Source of the DNA: Hydrangea macrophylla
Lineage: Eukaryota > Streptophyta > Magnoliopsida > Cornales > Hydrangeaceae
Reading direction: 5' to 3'
Assembly: GCA_033977485.1 (NCBI GenBank)
Contig: CM066988.1
Location: 3,045,501 to 3,109,500, forward strand
Length of the DNA stretch: 64,000 bases
Made by a program: the position numbers and the translations under genes. Shown here one piece after another: positions 1 to 12,494 of the stretch. The stretch's first letter is position 1; every line of letters starts with the position of its first letter. Under the pieces are notes generated by a model. It was given only the letters and a program-made list of their open reading frames with translations. It did no database searches and was not told the origin of the DNA.

Positions 1-500
1 CCACGATCTTCCATTAATGGTTCACTGTAAAATGAGTGGTGCATTATGTGTTACCTCGCCAGAGGTGATAATTCCATACGGAGGGTACACTACTCATTGG
101 TTACTAGACGTGAACTTCCTTTGGATAGAATCAATCAGACGTGTTAGAGGGTGACCACCACACGGAGGCACTACTTGAGGCGGTTGTGATTGGATCCTAG
201 TTAATGGTATACACTAGCTAAGCTATGGTTAAGGGATCCCACATGGGGCCTTATTCAGAAACTTAGAGATCAAATAGGTTCGGGAGTCATGACTTGTTTT
301 GCAAGAGTTGCATAGCGGATAAGTCATGATAAATCGAAAGATCGAACATTGACCACCACACGGAGGCTTTGTTCTTTCGTTTCGATATTCCGGCGACTTT
401 GCTTTTAAAATGAAAGTTTTAGGGATTCTTTTATTTCAAACTGTCAAATTCTGATATCCATATTTATTTTATTTTTGATTTTTTTTTTCAGTAAATCATA
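1..500 (+). other. Copia leader (untranslated region before gag)
   Basis: These 500 bases precede the recognisable gag start at 501 and contain no ORF of note. A short motif, accaccacacggaggc, occurs at about 147-162 and 352-367. I read the stretch as the leader between the missing 5' LTR and gag, because gag starts directly after it. No PBS is visible in it. Confidence 0.6.
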
Positions 501-1335
501 ATGTCTAGATCTGCATTTAGTCCTCTTGCCACCATACTTACACAAAACAAGTTAACTGGAAATAACTACACAGAATGGAAATGAAACCTCGACATTGTTT
601 TAACTATGGAGGATCACATATATGTACTCACCACCCCATGCCCCGAAGAACCCGCGATAAATGCTTCGGCAGCTGCCGACACGAGTTCGATAAATGGATG
701 AAGTCAAATGGAATGACTCGTTGCTACATTCTGGCCTCAATGGCTGGTGTGTTGCAACACCAATTCCAGTCGAATAATTCTGCCAGTGACATTATCAAAT
801 CCCTAAAAAAAGATGTTTGGGGAGCATGACAGGCCTGCCAAGCAGGTAGCTATGCAGAAGATAATGAGTGCCAAGATGTCGGAAGGGACTCCAATCAAAG
901 AACATGTTTTAAAAATGATTGGTTATTTAAACGAGCTGGAGACCCCTAGGTGCTAACATCGACGCATAGACCCAAGTTAATATGATCCTCAATACGCTAT
1001 CACCGTCATTTGCTCAATTTAAACTAAACTATAATATGAATAAAATGGATTTCTCAATGAGCGAATTAATGAGTTATTTACTGGCAGCGGAAGGGGTGAT
1101 CAAACATGGGGGTAACGTTCTGAACGTTGATAAAAGCTCTTCCTCTTCCCGATCTACGTCGAAAGGAAAGAAAGGGAAAAAGAAGGCTGTCACTGGTAGT
1201 CTAAGTGTTGGACCGGTCCCTAAGATTGCAAAATCTAAGGGAAAAGGTAAGGGCAAAGGGAAGGTGGGTGGCCAAGTCAAAGGAAAGTGTTTCCAATGTG
1301 ACGAGAAGGGCCATTGGAAGAGGAACTATCCATAA
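501..1335 (+). pseudogene. Copia gag (broken)
   Basis: The ATG at 501 opens a typical copia Gag N-terminus (an LTGNNYTEWK motif follows within ~30 codons). A stop codon interrupts the frame right after that motif, and the remaining Gag lies in two further open segments (575-829 and 982-1335) in shifted frames. The C-terminal segment has a lysine/glycine-rich stretch and a zinc knuckle at about 1288-1332 with CFQC and GH, but the last cysteine of the CCHC pattern is replaced by tyrosine. Gag would form the virus-like particle, but this copy cannot do so. Confidence 0.85.
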
Positions 1336-1359
1336 TTCTTAGCTACAAGAGTTCAAGGT

Positions 1360-1680
1360 ATGATTGGATCATATGTGATTGAAGTAAGTTTTATTACGGA
1401 TACTTCAAACACTTGGTGCATTGATTCTGGTGTGACTAACCATATCAGTAATTCGTTGCAGGGGTTTAGATCAACTAGGAAATGCAGTGATGGGGAGATC
1501 GTGCTGACTCTGGGTTCTAGCGAAACCATTTCTGCGGTTTCTATAAGAGTAGTAGCTTTAGAATTTCTAGACAATAAAGTTTTGATTGTACTTTACATCC
1601 CTTTAATGAGACGTAATTTAATTTTAGTGCCTAATTTATCGAATAATGGTTATTCTTTCATTTTGGAACTGAAGTTGTGA
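1360..1680 (+). pseudogene. Copia aspartic protease segment (broken)
   Basis: The segment contains CIDSGVTNHI, which matches the copia protease active site (normally D-S-G-A-S/T-x-H). It lies between the zinc knuckle and the integrase as expected. Stops separate it from both neighbours. The active Asp-Ser-Gly is kept, but Val replaces the usual small residue after Gly. Confidence 0.8.
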
Positions 1681-1728
1681 TTAAAAGAAATAGTTCTTTT
1701 TATATGTTCTGGTGTTAAATCAAATAGC

Positions 1729-2739
1729 TTGTATGTGATTACTCCCAATATTTCTAAAGATTCTTGTATGGAACTTAATAACTCAGTGGTAACTGTACCA
1801 TCTAAAAGAAAAGAACCTTCCACTAATCCAACAAAGCTTTGGCATATGAGGCTTGGCTATATCAATCTGAATAGGATTGGCAGATTAGTCAAAGAAGGGG
1901 TCTTAGGCAATTTGGTTCTCAAACCAATGAAAGTCTGCGAGTCTTTTTTAGAGGGTAAGATGACCAAAAGACCCTTTTCCGCGAAGGGCAATATGACCAA
2001 TGCATTGTTGGAATTAGTTCATACTGATGTGTGTGGATCAATAAATATTAGAGCTAGGGGTGGATATGAGTATTTCATTATATTTACTGATGACCACTCT
2101 AGGTATGGATATGTGTACCTGATGCAGCACAAGTCCGAAGCTTTTGAAATGTTCAAAGAGTTTAGGGCTGAAGTGGAGAAGCAATTGGGCACACATATCA
2201 AGGCCATTCGATTTGATCAAGGTAGCAAGTACATTTCTAATGAGTTTATTGATCACCTCGTACATAATAGGATTCTGTCACAGTTGACTACACCTGGCAC
2301 GTCTCAGCAGAATGGTGTAGCAGAGAAAAGGAACCGGACTCTTTTAGACATGACTAGGTTGGTGATGAGTTTTTCGGAGTTGCCATTATTCCTTTGGGGT
2401 TATGCTTTAGAAACCGCTACGTACATACTAAATCTAGTACCAAGCAAATCTATTCCCAGGACACCACGGGAGATGTGGATTGGGCGCAAGCCTTCTTTGC
2501 AACATCTCCAGATATGGGGGTGTCCGGCGCATGTGCTGAAAGGACAGATGAGCAAGTTAGATTCTAGATCGGAAGTATGTTACTTTGTAGGGTATCCAAA
2601 GGGTACTTATGGATGGTATTTTTATGATCCAAGAGAACAGAAAGTGTTTGTTAGTACAAATGATGTTTTCTTGGAAGGTGATTATATCATGAACCCTAAA
2701 CCTAAGGGAAGGATAGATCTGAGAGAGATAGAAGGATAG
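1729..2739 (+). pseudogene. Copia integrase (GAG-pre-integrase plus rve core)
   Basis: This 336-residue open segment starts with the HHCC region (LWHMRLGYINLNRI, then CESFLEGK), where the second cysteine of the usual C-x2-C is phenylalanine. The catalytic core follows: HTDVCG (first Asp), RFDQGSKY (second Asp; usual form RSDRGGEY) and QQNGVAEKRNRT (Glu). The segment ends in the usual linker toward RT. The broken zinc-binding site and the stop after 2739 indicate a defunct copy. Confidence 0.88.
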
Positions 2740-2759
2740 CCCTCAGTCCAACCTGCAGT

Positions 2760-3646
2760 TGATAATGATGTAAATCAAGAAAATACCACTTCTTCACTCA
2801 TTTCTGCACCGGTACCTCGTCGTAGTGGGAGGATTATCAGCCAGCCTGATAGATACATGTTCTTAGGAGAAGTTTTTGAAGTTGTCTCCATAGAATCTGA
2901 ATCTGATCCTACCACATATGAAGAGGCAATGGCTGATGTAGACTCAGCTCATTGGGTTAAAGCTATGATGGAATGGTTGAGACCTTTAAGGCTAGGCTTG
3001 TAGCAAAAGGTTATACTCAGAGAGAGGGCATTGACTATGAGGAAACCTTCTCGCCCGTAGCCATGCTCAAGTCCATCAAGATACTCTTATCCATTGCTAC
3101 ATGCCTAGATTATAAGATCTGGCAGATGGATGTCAAGACTGCATTCTTGAATGGTAATCTTGAGGAGGACATCTATATGCAACAACCAGAAGGGTTCATA
3201 GCTGGTACGAAAGGTAACTTGGTATGCAAGTTGCAAAAGTCCATTTATAGGCTTAAGCAGACATCCAGGAGTTGGAACATCCGGTTTGACCAAGCGGTTA
3301 AGTCATTTGATTTCATACAGAATCTGGATGAGCCTTGTGTATACAAGAAGTGTGAAGGAAAGTGGTGGCTTTTCTTATGCTTTATGTTGACGACATTTTA
3401 CTCATTGGGAATGATGTAGCGGCATTGTCAACGGTCAAGGTTTGGCTAGCTATTACTTTCGATATAAAGGATCTAGGAAAGGCGAGCAATATTCTTGGGA
3501 TAAAGCTATTTTGGGATCGTAAGCAAAAGATAATGGGATTATCTCAAGCTGGTTATATCGCGAAAGTGCTAACTAGATTTTCTATGGACAATTCGAAGAA
3601 AGGTTTATTACCTTTCAGGCATGGTCTAGCATTCTCCAAGGACTAG
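2760..3646 (+). pseudogene. Copia reverse transcriptase (frameshifted)
   Basis: Two overlapping open segments in different frames (2973-3419 and 3362-3646) carry the copia RT signature. The first has [11 protein letters not shown], the catalytic-region motif [12 protein letters not shown] and the YRLKQ segment. The second has the polymerase motif [11 protein letters not shown] frameshift near 3380-3400 separates them, just before the YVDD motif. The stretch 2740-2972 is the linker, also broken by stops. Confidence 0.88.
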
Positions 3647-3649
3647 TGT

Positions 3650-4368
3650 CCTAAGACACAGAATGAGAGGAATCGCATGGCAGGAATTCCCTATGCTTCA
3701 GCAGTGGGAAGTCTCATGTATGAGATGTTGTGCACTAAATCGAATATCTGCTTTGCCGTAGGCATGGTCAGCATGTATCAATCGAATCCAGGTGCAGAGC
3801 ACTGGACAACCGTTAACCACATTCTTAAGTACTTGAGAAGGACTAAAGATTACATGCTTATGTACGGCGGTAGTGAGTTAATTCTAGTGGGATATACTAA
3901 CTCAAACTTTATGTCAGATAAAGATTCGAGGAAGTCGACGACCGGTCATCTCTTTACCTTGGGAGGTGGTGTTGTTAGTTGGAGGAGCATTAAGCAGAAA
4001 TGCATTGTAGACTCAAATACAGAAGCTGAGTATGTTGCTGCTTGTGAAGCCACAAAGGAAGCTGTTTGGCTTAAGAAGTTCCTTATGGATCTCGAGGTGG
4101 TACCAGCGTCGGTGTTACCTATTACGCTTTATTGTGATAATAGTGGGGCAGTGGCTCAGTCCAAGGAGCCAAAGAACCATGGAAAGGGAAAGCATGTAGA
4201 GCAAAAATATATCTTATTCGAGATATTATTCAACGTGGAGATGTGACTGTCACCAAGATTGCCACCGCTGACAATCTTACTGATCCGTTTACAAAGGCTT
4301 TGCCACAGAAGGTCTTTGATCGTCATCTAGATAGTCTAGGTCTCAGATGTAATCCTGTATGGTTGTGA
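3650..4368 (+). pseudogene. Copia RNase H (frameshifted)
   Basis: The frame 3677-4246 has the copia RNase H pattern: a YASAVGSLMYEMLCT entry segment, GYTNSNF (normally GYxDADx, so the first catalytic Asp is Asn), STTGHLFTLGGG, and SNTEAEYVAACEA with the catalytic Glu. The last ~45 residues (to LTDPFTKALP and a stop near 4366-4368) are in another frame after a shift near 4215. It ends just before the purine-rich tract, as in intact copia elements. Confidence 0.87.
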
Positions 4369-4369
4369 G

Positions 4370-4383
4370 TGCAAGTGGGAGTT
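4370..4383 (+). other. Polypurine tract of copia element (probable)
   Basis: The run gcaagtgggag directly follows the pol stop and precedes the LTR. This is the position and composition of a copia PPT, which primes plus-strand synthesis. Confidence 0.55.
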
Positions 4384-5864
4384 TGTGCCCTCAAACCATT
4401 ACTTTATATATCAGACATTAGCATTTTAATATATGAATATCAGCTTTACATTTCATTATGTATGTTTCTTTCATGAGATGATTGTGAATCCTCAAGTATC
4501 ATAGTAAGTAATTCGTGCATGCATGAGATACATACAAGTGAGATACGAATTACTATTCATTGATACTTAGAACTTATCGTAGTGGATGATGAGACTGGAT
4601 ATCTCATCAGGTTTACACTGCAGCATGATTAACTACCATTGGATGGAGTGATGAATCTCAATCACTAGAGTACAGATCTTAATTGATATGCTGGTGCTTA
4701 TAGTGCATTGACGGGCATGAGCTTTCCTATTGACACTTAAGACTGTCAAGAGTTGATAGGAATTGATAACTTGTATAAGGTACATGTTCTCAATCTTTAG
4801 ACGATTATGAACACAGACTGTGGGTGTGGCTGCTTTGACTTACCAATCAGTGAGGTCTTAAAGATTAACACCTGGGTATCTTGGGTATGTCATGTTCACA
4901 GAGTTGTGAACATATATTGTCAAGATAGAATCAACCCTCTGTTAAAGAGTAAGTATTCCCTTGAGAATGTCACTAAGTTGATTACTGAGAACTGCAGTCT
5001 TGTTGATAAGTAGTTATCAACATGTTTGGTAATCATAAGAGTCAAGGAATACAAGAAGTAATCATGATTCAGGTTAGCAATAACAGTTATCCGACTACCT
5101 GAATATGATTATGAATGCTGACGGTAGAGACATTAGTATACCATACAAGTCTAGTTATCGCTTTGAATTTGTTCTTTTGCATTGGAGTTCAGTTATCGTT
5201 TTATAGTGGAGTCAACGATAATTGACCAGCTGGTTAGTTTCCTGATAAAGAGTTTGGTCATGGGAATTAACAACTGGTCTAAGCCAACAATAAAGAGCCT
5301 AGGAGGTCCCACTCTTAGCTCCGCTAGGATGCTTGGAAAGGCACATGAGGATCTTGTCAAGACAGGTTCGATCGATGAAAGAGTCTCGATTGATTGAAGT
5401 CTAGACGTGTTAGAGCGATCGGAAGGTATTCGATCGATCGAAGGTTCGATTGATTGAAGTGACTTCGATCGGTCGAAAACTTAAAGTCGGTTTTGGAAAT
5501 CTATAAATAAGGCAGCTGCGTACAGAGTTTAGTAGTTGTTTTTCTATACGAGAGCTACAGAGACTGTTTTAGGGTTTTCCTTAGCCTTCTTATCCTCCCC
5601 GTTAGAGTTCCCACCAACTCTAGTCTATCCAGCAGCATCTGTAGGAGTCATAAGGGCGAAGACAACCTAGTGGAGGCTGCTGCATCATCAAGAAGGTTGA
5701 AGATTTCAGAATTGGGTTCAAGACACAAAGGTATAACTCTTGTCCCATCTCTTGTACGGATCTATAGAGTTAACGAGTAGTAGATCCGGGCATACCAATT
5801 AGTTTTTGAAACTTAACCGTTCCGTTGCGCGTTCAAAATTATTTTTAAACCTAATTTTCCTTCA
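4384..5864 (+). repeat. 3' LTR of the copia element
   Basis: The block begins after the PPT with tgtgccctcaaacc and ends ccttca at 5864, so it is TG...CA bounded, about 1.48 kb. It contains a TATA box at 5501-5510 and a short cluster of gattgattgaag / gatcgatcgaag repeats at about 5375-5475. The start is approximate because the first bases look partly deleted. The partner LTR is outside the window, so the boundaries cannot be proved here. Confidence 0.7.
5501..5510 (+). promoter_or_regulatory. TATA box in copia LTR
   Basis: CTATAAATAA lies ~350 bp before the LTR end, followed by agagttt and agagctac-type sequence where R would start. This placement is typical of an LTR promoter. Activity is inferred only. 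Confidence 0.5.
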
Positions 5865-5935
5865 TGGTTATCTTACACACACAGACACACATACACGTGT
5901 ATATATATAAGGACATAAAGGTTAAATTGGTAATC

Positions 5936-7150
5936 TTACCACCACCACTGTCACCTCCACCACCATAGCATCCCCCCTTGCTCATAAACACCAATATTGG
6001 TCATAACAAACTTCATAACAACCACCGCCGCCCGCCTCCTGCTCAACCACAACGTACTGTTTCACATAACCATAAAATACATTATTCGTAACCAGTACCA
6101 CTTTTGTCATAACAACCACCACTTTTATTCATAACCAACACCACATTTCTCATAACTAGAACTACTTTTGGTCATAACTAGTGTCATAAACACCACAACC
6201 GTCGCCGCCACCACCACCCCTTGCTCATAAAGCCAACCTTATAAAAACCACTGCTGTCCGCCTCCACCACCACCACGACCACCACTACCACAATGTAACG
6301 TTTCGTATAACCATATAGTACATTATTCATAACCAATACATCTTTTGTCATAACAATCACCACTTTTATTCATAACTAACCCTATGTTTGTCATAACTAC
6401 AACTACTTTTGGTCATAACTAGACTCATAGCCACCGCCGCCGCCGCCGCCTCATCATCACTTGCTCATAATTAAACACCAATATTTGTAGTATTGGTCAT
6501 AACAAATCTCATAACAACCACCGTCGCCCGCCTCCTCGCTCAACCACATCGCAATGTTTCACTTAACCATAAAGTACATTATTCGTAACCAATACCACTT
6601 TTGTCATAATAACTACCACTTTTATTCAGAACCAACACCACTTTGCTCATAACTAGAATACTTTTGGTCATAACTAGTGTCATAAATACCATAATCGCCA
6701 CCGCAACTGCCACCGCCACAGCTACCACCACCACAGCATCACCCTTTGCTCATAAAGTCGACCTCATAAAAACCACTGCATCCCGCCTCCACCACCACCA
6801 CAATGCAATGTTTCGCATAACCATACAGTACATTATTCATAACTAGTATCTTTTTTGTCATAACAATCACCACTTTTATTCATAACTAACACAACATTTG
6901 TCATAACTATAGCTTTTGGTTATAACTAGGCTCATAACCACCCCCACCACCACTACCTCACCACCATAGCATCACCACTTGCTCATAAACACCAATATTT
7001 GTAATATTGGTCATAACAAACCTCATAACAACCACCACCGCCCGCCTCCTTGCTCAACCACAATGTAATGTTTCATATAACCATAAAGTACATTATTCGT
7101 AACTAGTACCACTTTTATCTTAACAACCACCACTTTTATTCATAACCAAC
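5936..7150. repeat. CATAAC-rich satellite, ~0.5 kb dimeric unit, about 2.4 copies
   Basis: A unit that starts near tcataacaaacctcataac recurs at about 6001, 6500 and 7013, giving a period of ~500-515 bp. Each unit has two diverged halves of ~250 bp, both containing a 'cataaccataNagtacattattc' core and 'accacttttattcataac'. The strand shown is rich in CCACCGCCG and CATAAC. The short ORFs across it are read-through of the repeat. The array is cut at 7150 by the LTR of the next element. Confidence 0.88.
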
Positions 7151-9586
7151 TGTGGGTACCTGAACCAAGCTTTGGGCCTAGAAGGACTAAGCTCGCTTAA
7201 TTGTCCCATTTCAAATCTTTATGCCAATAACCACGAGTGAGGTTCACCACCCTTCATTAGCCTTTATCTTATTCGACCGATTTGGATTACTCATTTTTGG
7301 ATTCCATGGGGATTTTTATCCAACTTGAGGTAACAATCGATGCCCATGATCTATATCCGAGGCTACACAAGTGAGTAATCCATGTATATCCCACAAGGCT
7401 AAATCTGGAGAGATCCTCACTAATAGAGTCGCCACTTGGTTTGATAAAGGAAACCTAGAAAACTAAATCTATCAACTCTAATGGATAGAGAGCACCGCCC
7501 CATCGTCACCAAAGAACTCGGTTCGGGGGTTAAGGTATAAGAGAGGAAGGAACTAGATCATGCTAAAGCACCCCCTCTCACCCTATCGTGAGATGGACCT
7601 CTACTCAGTTTTCAAGGTTTTTGACTAGACATTATGTGGACTGTTTCATTTTTCTAATGTAATCCTAATTCAAGTTATAAACAACTAATAAAAGAAAATC
7701 GTGCAAGAAACTAAGCAATTACATACAATATACGTGCTAAAACAGTAATTCGGGGACTAAACTTATTACTACGCTCCCCTATACATGCGAAAGAAAATCA
7801 AAATGAATTAAACGTGAAAATCACACTCAAAACCCTAGAAAAACATGAATTCTAAGCACAAGTAATCATGTAGGGAATTTAAACCTATGTTTTATCCACC
7901 TAATCAAGCTTCTAGGTTATCCTAAGAAAGCAGTAAATAAGAAGGATACTAGAGAACTTACCCGGGATAGCATAGCATTCCCAATTATCCTAATTAACCA
8001 TGGTTAGGACAATAAAAGCGTAATACATAGAGGATAATCTAAGAAAATCCTATTATTCTAAGCATAGATAGCATGTATACATGTCCAAACATGACTACTA
8101 TGTGCAATAGTGTGCAAGTATAAGCTTAATTAAGATGTTATCCCTAGTATGGATAACCTACTATTCTATGTGAGGATATTGTGCAAGTGTATGCATGTGC
8201 ATGGATAATAACTACTATACATGGATATAAATAGGGATAGCCTATTATCCCAACTAATATGAATTATTACATGATTCCTACATGAATGCCCTAATTCTAG
8301 ACTCGTAGACCAAATTAAGGCTTTGTTATCTCCGGGGTTGGATATCCATGGATTGAATACCAATCCCACAGCTTCGGCTACCATGACATTTGGGGGTAGC
8401 TTTGCCTGGGATAACTCTACTTCAATGGATACTACAAACAAGGAAATACTACTACCCTAGAACATTAAAGATCAAAAACAATAAAAATGAAGAACGCGAA
8501 GAACAAACAAGAAATTCAACCTAGATCTAAGAAAATAAAGATCAAAATAGGAAAATAGAGCAAAAAAAGAAAAGAAAAGAAAAAAAAAAGGAGCTTAACT
8601 CAAGAACTTCCCTTAGAATGCTTCTGCAGGGCTTCGCCAGCGCTGCGGACTCCAAGATCCCTAAAAACTAAAAGATTAAACTTTCTAAAGAAATTTGAGT
8701 GCTTCGGAATCCTCAAAGGGGGTTTCCTTGAGCTCCGTAGTTCTCAGGATTTTCAAGTGTGTTGGATGGAAATGGGAAGAACCCTTTTTTAGTTGAAGTT
8801 TGGGTGGAAAGTCTTGTGTTTAAGCAATGTGGGACAAAAGAAACACAAATTTTTACATTTTGGGGCGTTTTCACGCGGATTGGGGGTTAAATCAAGGGTC
8901 CAGAATACATCTGAGACATCTGAAAGCCATAGTGGCACTCAAGGCTGCCACATGGAAGTTCGAGAGTGCCGCGTGGCACTCAACTGAGAGCCACCATGGG
9001 TCTCAGCCCAGAAGTTGTATTTTCCTTCTAGACTTCCCGGACTTCGTTCTCTCACCTTAGTTATCCTTTTTGGGCTTGTGATATACCATTGGAAAGGCAT
9101 AGAAGTCTAGTTTAAGATATTTTTGGTCTCATTAAAAAAAGGTTTGTAGAGTTTGAGTTATGGTCAAAAGAGTGAGGCTGACTCCAAGAAGAAGCAAACT
9201 TGTGAGGTGTAAAAAGGGTGAAAGTTCTCCTAAGTGGTTTTTGCCCAATGTAAGGGCTTGGGTCACTAATTTAGGCTATTTTAGGACTATTTTGTAAGGA
9301 GAGTTCTTAGGATCCCACCCGAGGTCTGGATTTTGCTCTGTAAAAGGCAATTTTTTGTCATTTCATGTGAAAAAGCTCCTCTAAATTGGGTTTTTGTCTC
9401 TGATTTGGATTTCTAACGTACCTAAGTCTTCCTAAAGGTTATTCTAACATATCTCAAAGACCACGGTGCTTCACGAAGTTCTGCTTTATAAAATTGACAT
9501 CCCACAAATTCTAATTCCAGTCATCAAATTATTCTTGAGGTGGGGTTCCTTCTGTCGAACGGACAAACCAAAATAGGGTGTCTACA
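7151..9586 (-). repeat. 3' LTR of the minus-strand TAT-like element
   Basis: It is bounded by tgtgggtacc (7151) and gggtgtctaca (9586), which is TG...CA on either strand. The PPT lies immediately outside 9586. Near 7420-7440 the + strand reads tagagtcgccacttggttt, the reverse complement of the U5 block seen in the 15704 element. The short ORFs inside are not genes. The five bases left of it are CCAAC. The matching duplicate was not found. Confidence 0.8.
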
Positions 9587-9604
9587 GTTTGCCCCTCTTT
9601 GACA
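9587..9604 (-). other. Polypurine tract of minus-strand TAT-like element
   Basis: The - strand reads tcaaagaggggcaaac directly before the LTR start. The same tract (gccaaagaggggcaaac) precedes the 3' LTR of the element at 15704. Confidence 0.75.
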
Positions 9605-9924
9605 GAGCTTTGCAAGCAACACGCATCATAAGGGAATGTCAAAGCACTGACAGCCTTTTGGTGAGTCTGAAAGACTTCAGGAAGAAAATTGAGAAAATCA
9701 AAACATGCAAGCACACAAAGAAAATCTCAAAAATCAAGTGGTCGCACTCGAAAGAGCTGCCTACGTATTCCTTTACAGGAAATCAGACCAACCATAGTTC
9801 AATGAGCACACCTCATGCAAGCAATAATTCAAGTAAAACCCAATGAATGATCTGAGACTTAAACTAATGCTAACATGCAAGATACTCAGGGATTGTTCCT
9901 TCTAGAACCACGGATGATCACAAT

Positions 9925-10055
9925 GGGGTGTCCTATCGCGGACGATTCAACGGGGTGTCCTATCACAGACGATGAAAAAATGGGATTTTCAACAAGGTGT
10001 CCTATCGCGGACGATTCAATAGGGTGTCTTATTGCGGACGATTTAACTGGGGTGT
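9925..10055. repeat. Short tandem repeat, ggggtgtcctatcgcggacg
   Basis: About five copies of gggtgtcctatcgcggacga, some shortened or mutated, at irregular spacing in the TAT-like internal region. The ORF over it is an artefact. Confidence 0.8.
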
Positions 10056-10085
10056 TGCCTCAATCTAGAGGACTTTCACGACTTT

Positions 10086-10600
10086 GCCTCATCTTAAGGG
10101 CTTTACGACATCTCTATGCGTAGCTCTTCGAGCTAGGTGGAGACAAACAGATCTCTAGAGCCACTTAAGGTGAACTGGACCTAAGATACGTAATGATGAG
10201 CCAATTACAACAAATATCACGAGCGCTTACCTCATCTTGAGGGCTTTGCGACAATGGTTTGCCTCATCTTGAAGGCTTTACGACATCTCCATGTGTAGCT
10301 CTTCGATTTAGGTGGAGACAAATAGGTCTCTAGAGCCACTTAAGGTGAACTGGACCTAAGATACGCAGTGATGAGCCAATTACGGCGAACATCACAAGCG
10401 CTTGCCTCATCTTGAGGGCTTCACAACAATAGTTTGCCTCATCTTGAGGGCTTTACGACATCTCCGTGCGTAGCTCTTTGAGCTAGGTGGAGACAAATAG
10501 GTCTCTAGAACCACTTAAGGTGAACTAGACCCATGACATGTGGTGACGAGCCACTTATGGTGAACATCACGAGCGCTCATAACTGCGATTATCAATGTAA
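10086..10600. repeat. 175 bp tandem repeat, about three copies
   Basis: gcctcatcttgagggcttta starts at 10086, 10261 and 10436, so the period is 175 bp. Each copy also carries tagctcttcgagctaggtgg and agccacttaaggtgaact. It is part of the 3' non-coding region of the - strand TAT-like element. Confidence 0.88.
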
Positions 10601-10639
10601 CTATCGACATATTCGAGCGTAGCTCTTTGAGCCAAGCGA

Positions 10640-12010
10640 GAAGGATAACTCTATTGGGGAACTCAAATACATAACCATGGGATACAACATAATGTGATGT
10701 ACCTCTGCTGGGGAAAAGGTACTCGTGGAGCCGTCAGGGCCAACTAGGAGCACTATGCATGATTCAAGACTTCATTCAATTCGAATAGTGCGACAATGTG
10801 AGAGACAATGCAGTGCAACTGGGATTCAATGTTCTTCTGGGGAACAAACATGACATCACTTGACTGGAAAAGATACCTCTGGAGCCGTCAAGTCCAACTA
10901 GGAGTACCGCACATGACTCAAAACTTGCTTGAACAGACGAATGCAACAATGTGGGACTTTTAGCAATTAGTGCCATGTAATGCTAAATGAGACTAAATGC
11001 TCTACTGGGGATTCATATGCATGAAAATGGTATCTTATGAAAGTTTCCAAGCACTCACAATCATGAAAAATTGATTAAAAATTCATCAAAAGAATCCAAT
11101 CGGAGCCAAAAATGGATCCAGAGACCAAACGGGGCATTACAGGGGCATAAATGCATAAAACACGAAAAATTGGGCTGAGTGCCATGGTGGCACTGGGAGA
11201 GCACCGCACGGAACTCCGAGAGTGACACCATGGCTATCAGCCCCTATTTAGGCATTTTGTTGTTCATTTGCTACCCACTTTAAAATTGGTTGGATTCTCT
11301 CCAAACTTGTTCCTTTTTCTCCATTTCCTCTCTATTCTCAACCAAAGTTTTGGTCTTATCATTCTCACATTCAAATTTATTTCAAATATTCTTATTTAGC
11401 ATTTGAAAACCACTTATTAATCACTCAAAATCAAATCAAGGATCATCCTTATGAAAATCAATCAACGTAATGCACTGCAACACAACGTAGAGCTAAAGAT
11501 GTGAACTATTCTGCTCGGGGAATGTAAGGATCGATGTGATGTATGATCTCAAGAAAATGCTCAAAAGAATGCATATGCAAATGTGGGGGTTGCCCACTTA
11601 TCAGTTAAATGCAATGTAGAGCCTGGAAGGTGAACTACTCTCAAAGATACACAATCATAGAGCCATTTAAGGCAAACAATGAATGCGGTGCATGTCTCAA
11701 CGATATTAGAATAAATATGCTCATGAAATGTGAGGGATGATCACTTAACTATCAGCAACATGTATAGCCTATAACGGTCAACTACTCTTTAGGAAGCACA
11801 CCGTCGAGCCATTTAAGGCAAACGAGTGTGGTGCATGAAACTAAAATGAGTATACAATAAAATCATCATGTTATGCGGGGGACACCCGTTCATTTATAAA
11901 AAAAAAACCATGTAGAGCCAGTAAAGGTGAACTATTCTTGAAAGGGAAACATTGTGGAGCCAATAAAGGCAAACCACATATGCATTGCACAATCATTGTT
12001 ATGGATATTA
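10640..12010. repeat. Degenerate minisatellite region of the TAT-like element
   Basis: Several diverged repeats follow one another. A ~160 bp unit around 10690 and 10850 shares 'ggagccgtcaNgNccaactaggag'. A unit with 'tagagcc..aaggtgaactactc' and 'gagccatttaaggcaaac' recurs around 11480, 11610, 11765 and 11910. Between 11150 and 11250 lies a piece with gtgccatggtggcactgggag that resembles sequence inside the LTR near 8930-9000. No coding capacity was seen. Confidence 0.7.
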
Positions 12011-12494
12011 AAATTTATGAAATCCTGAGAGATGTGAACATTGCCCCTAGTTTAGACATTCATGGTTGATGATGCAACAATGGTGTGAACACGACTCATT
12101 TCAGAAGTTCACGAGGATGCTTATGGACTTCTTATTACTCTTTTCCTTATACTTGATATTTTCTCATTCTATTACTCACTATACACCCACAAAATCTATA
12201 ACTCTATGAGTTAAACTCGAGACACTAAAAACAATCCTTTTTTCTTTCTTGTTTTCTATTGATATAGTGCCTTAATACGAGTGATGTACCTTGTGCATGA
12301 TCTAAATTATTATTTTATTATTCACCCAATTATTTGAGATGAGACTTCATGCATAAATTCAAGGATTGAAATTTTCCTTAATCATGTTTGTAATCAATTC
12401 TTTACTCTCTTCGCATTATGACCTCAAACTTTCATTTCCAATCAAGAGCAAAAATATGACTCCGTCTAAACTCACGTGAAGAAATTACCTCATA

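Larger units (their letters stand above)
1..5864 (+). mobile_element. Degraded Ty1/copia LTR retrotransposon, 5' LTR outside window
   Basis: Gag, protease, integrase, reverse transcriptase and RNase H follow one another in copia order on the + strand and are followed by a purine-rich tract and an LTR-like block ending in CA at 5864. Several stops and frameshifts break the reading frame, so the copy is dead. The 5' LTR and primer binding site are not in the window: the LTR sequence seen after 4384 does not recur in the first 500 bases. Satellite DNA begins about 70 bp beyond the right end. Confidence 0.9.

Noticed and set aside
5936..7150. Threonine/histidine-rich ORF at 6643-6846 as a protein
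   Set aside because: It is a translation of the satellite unit and is not open in the other copies.
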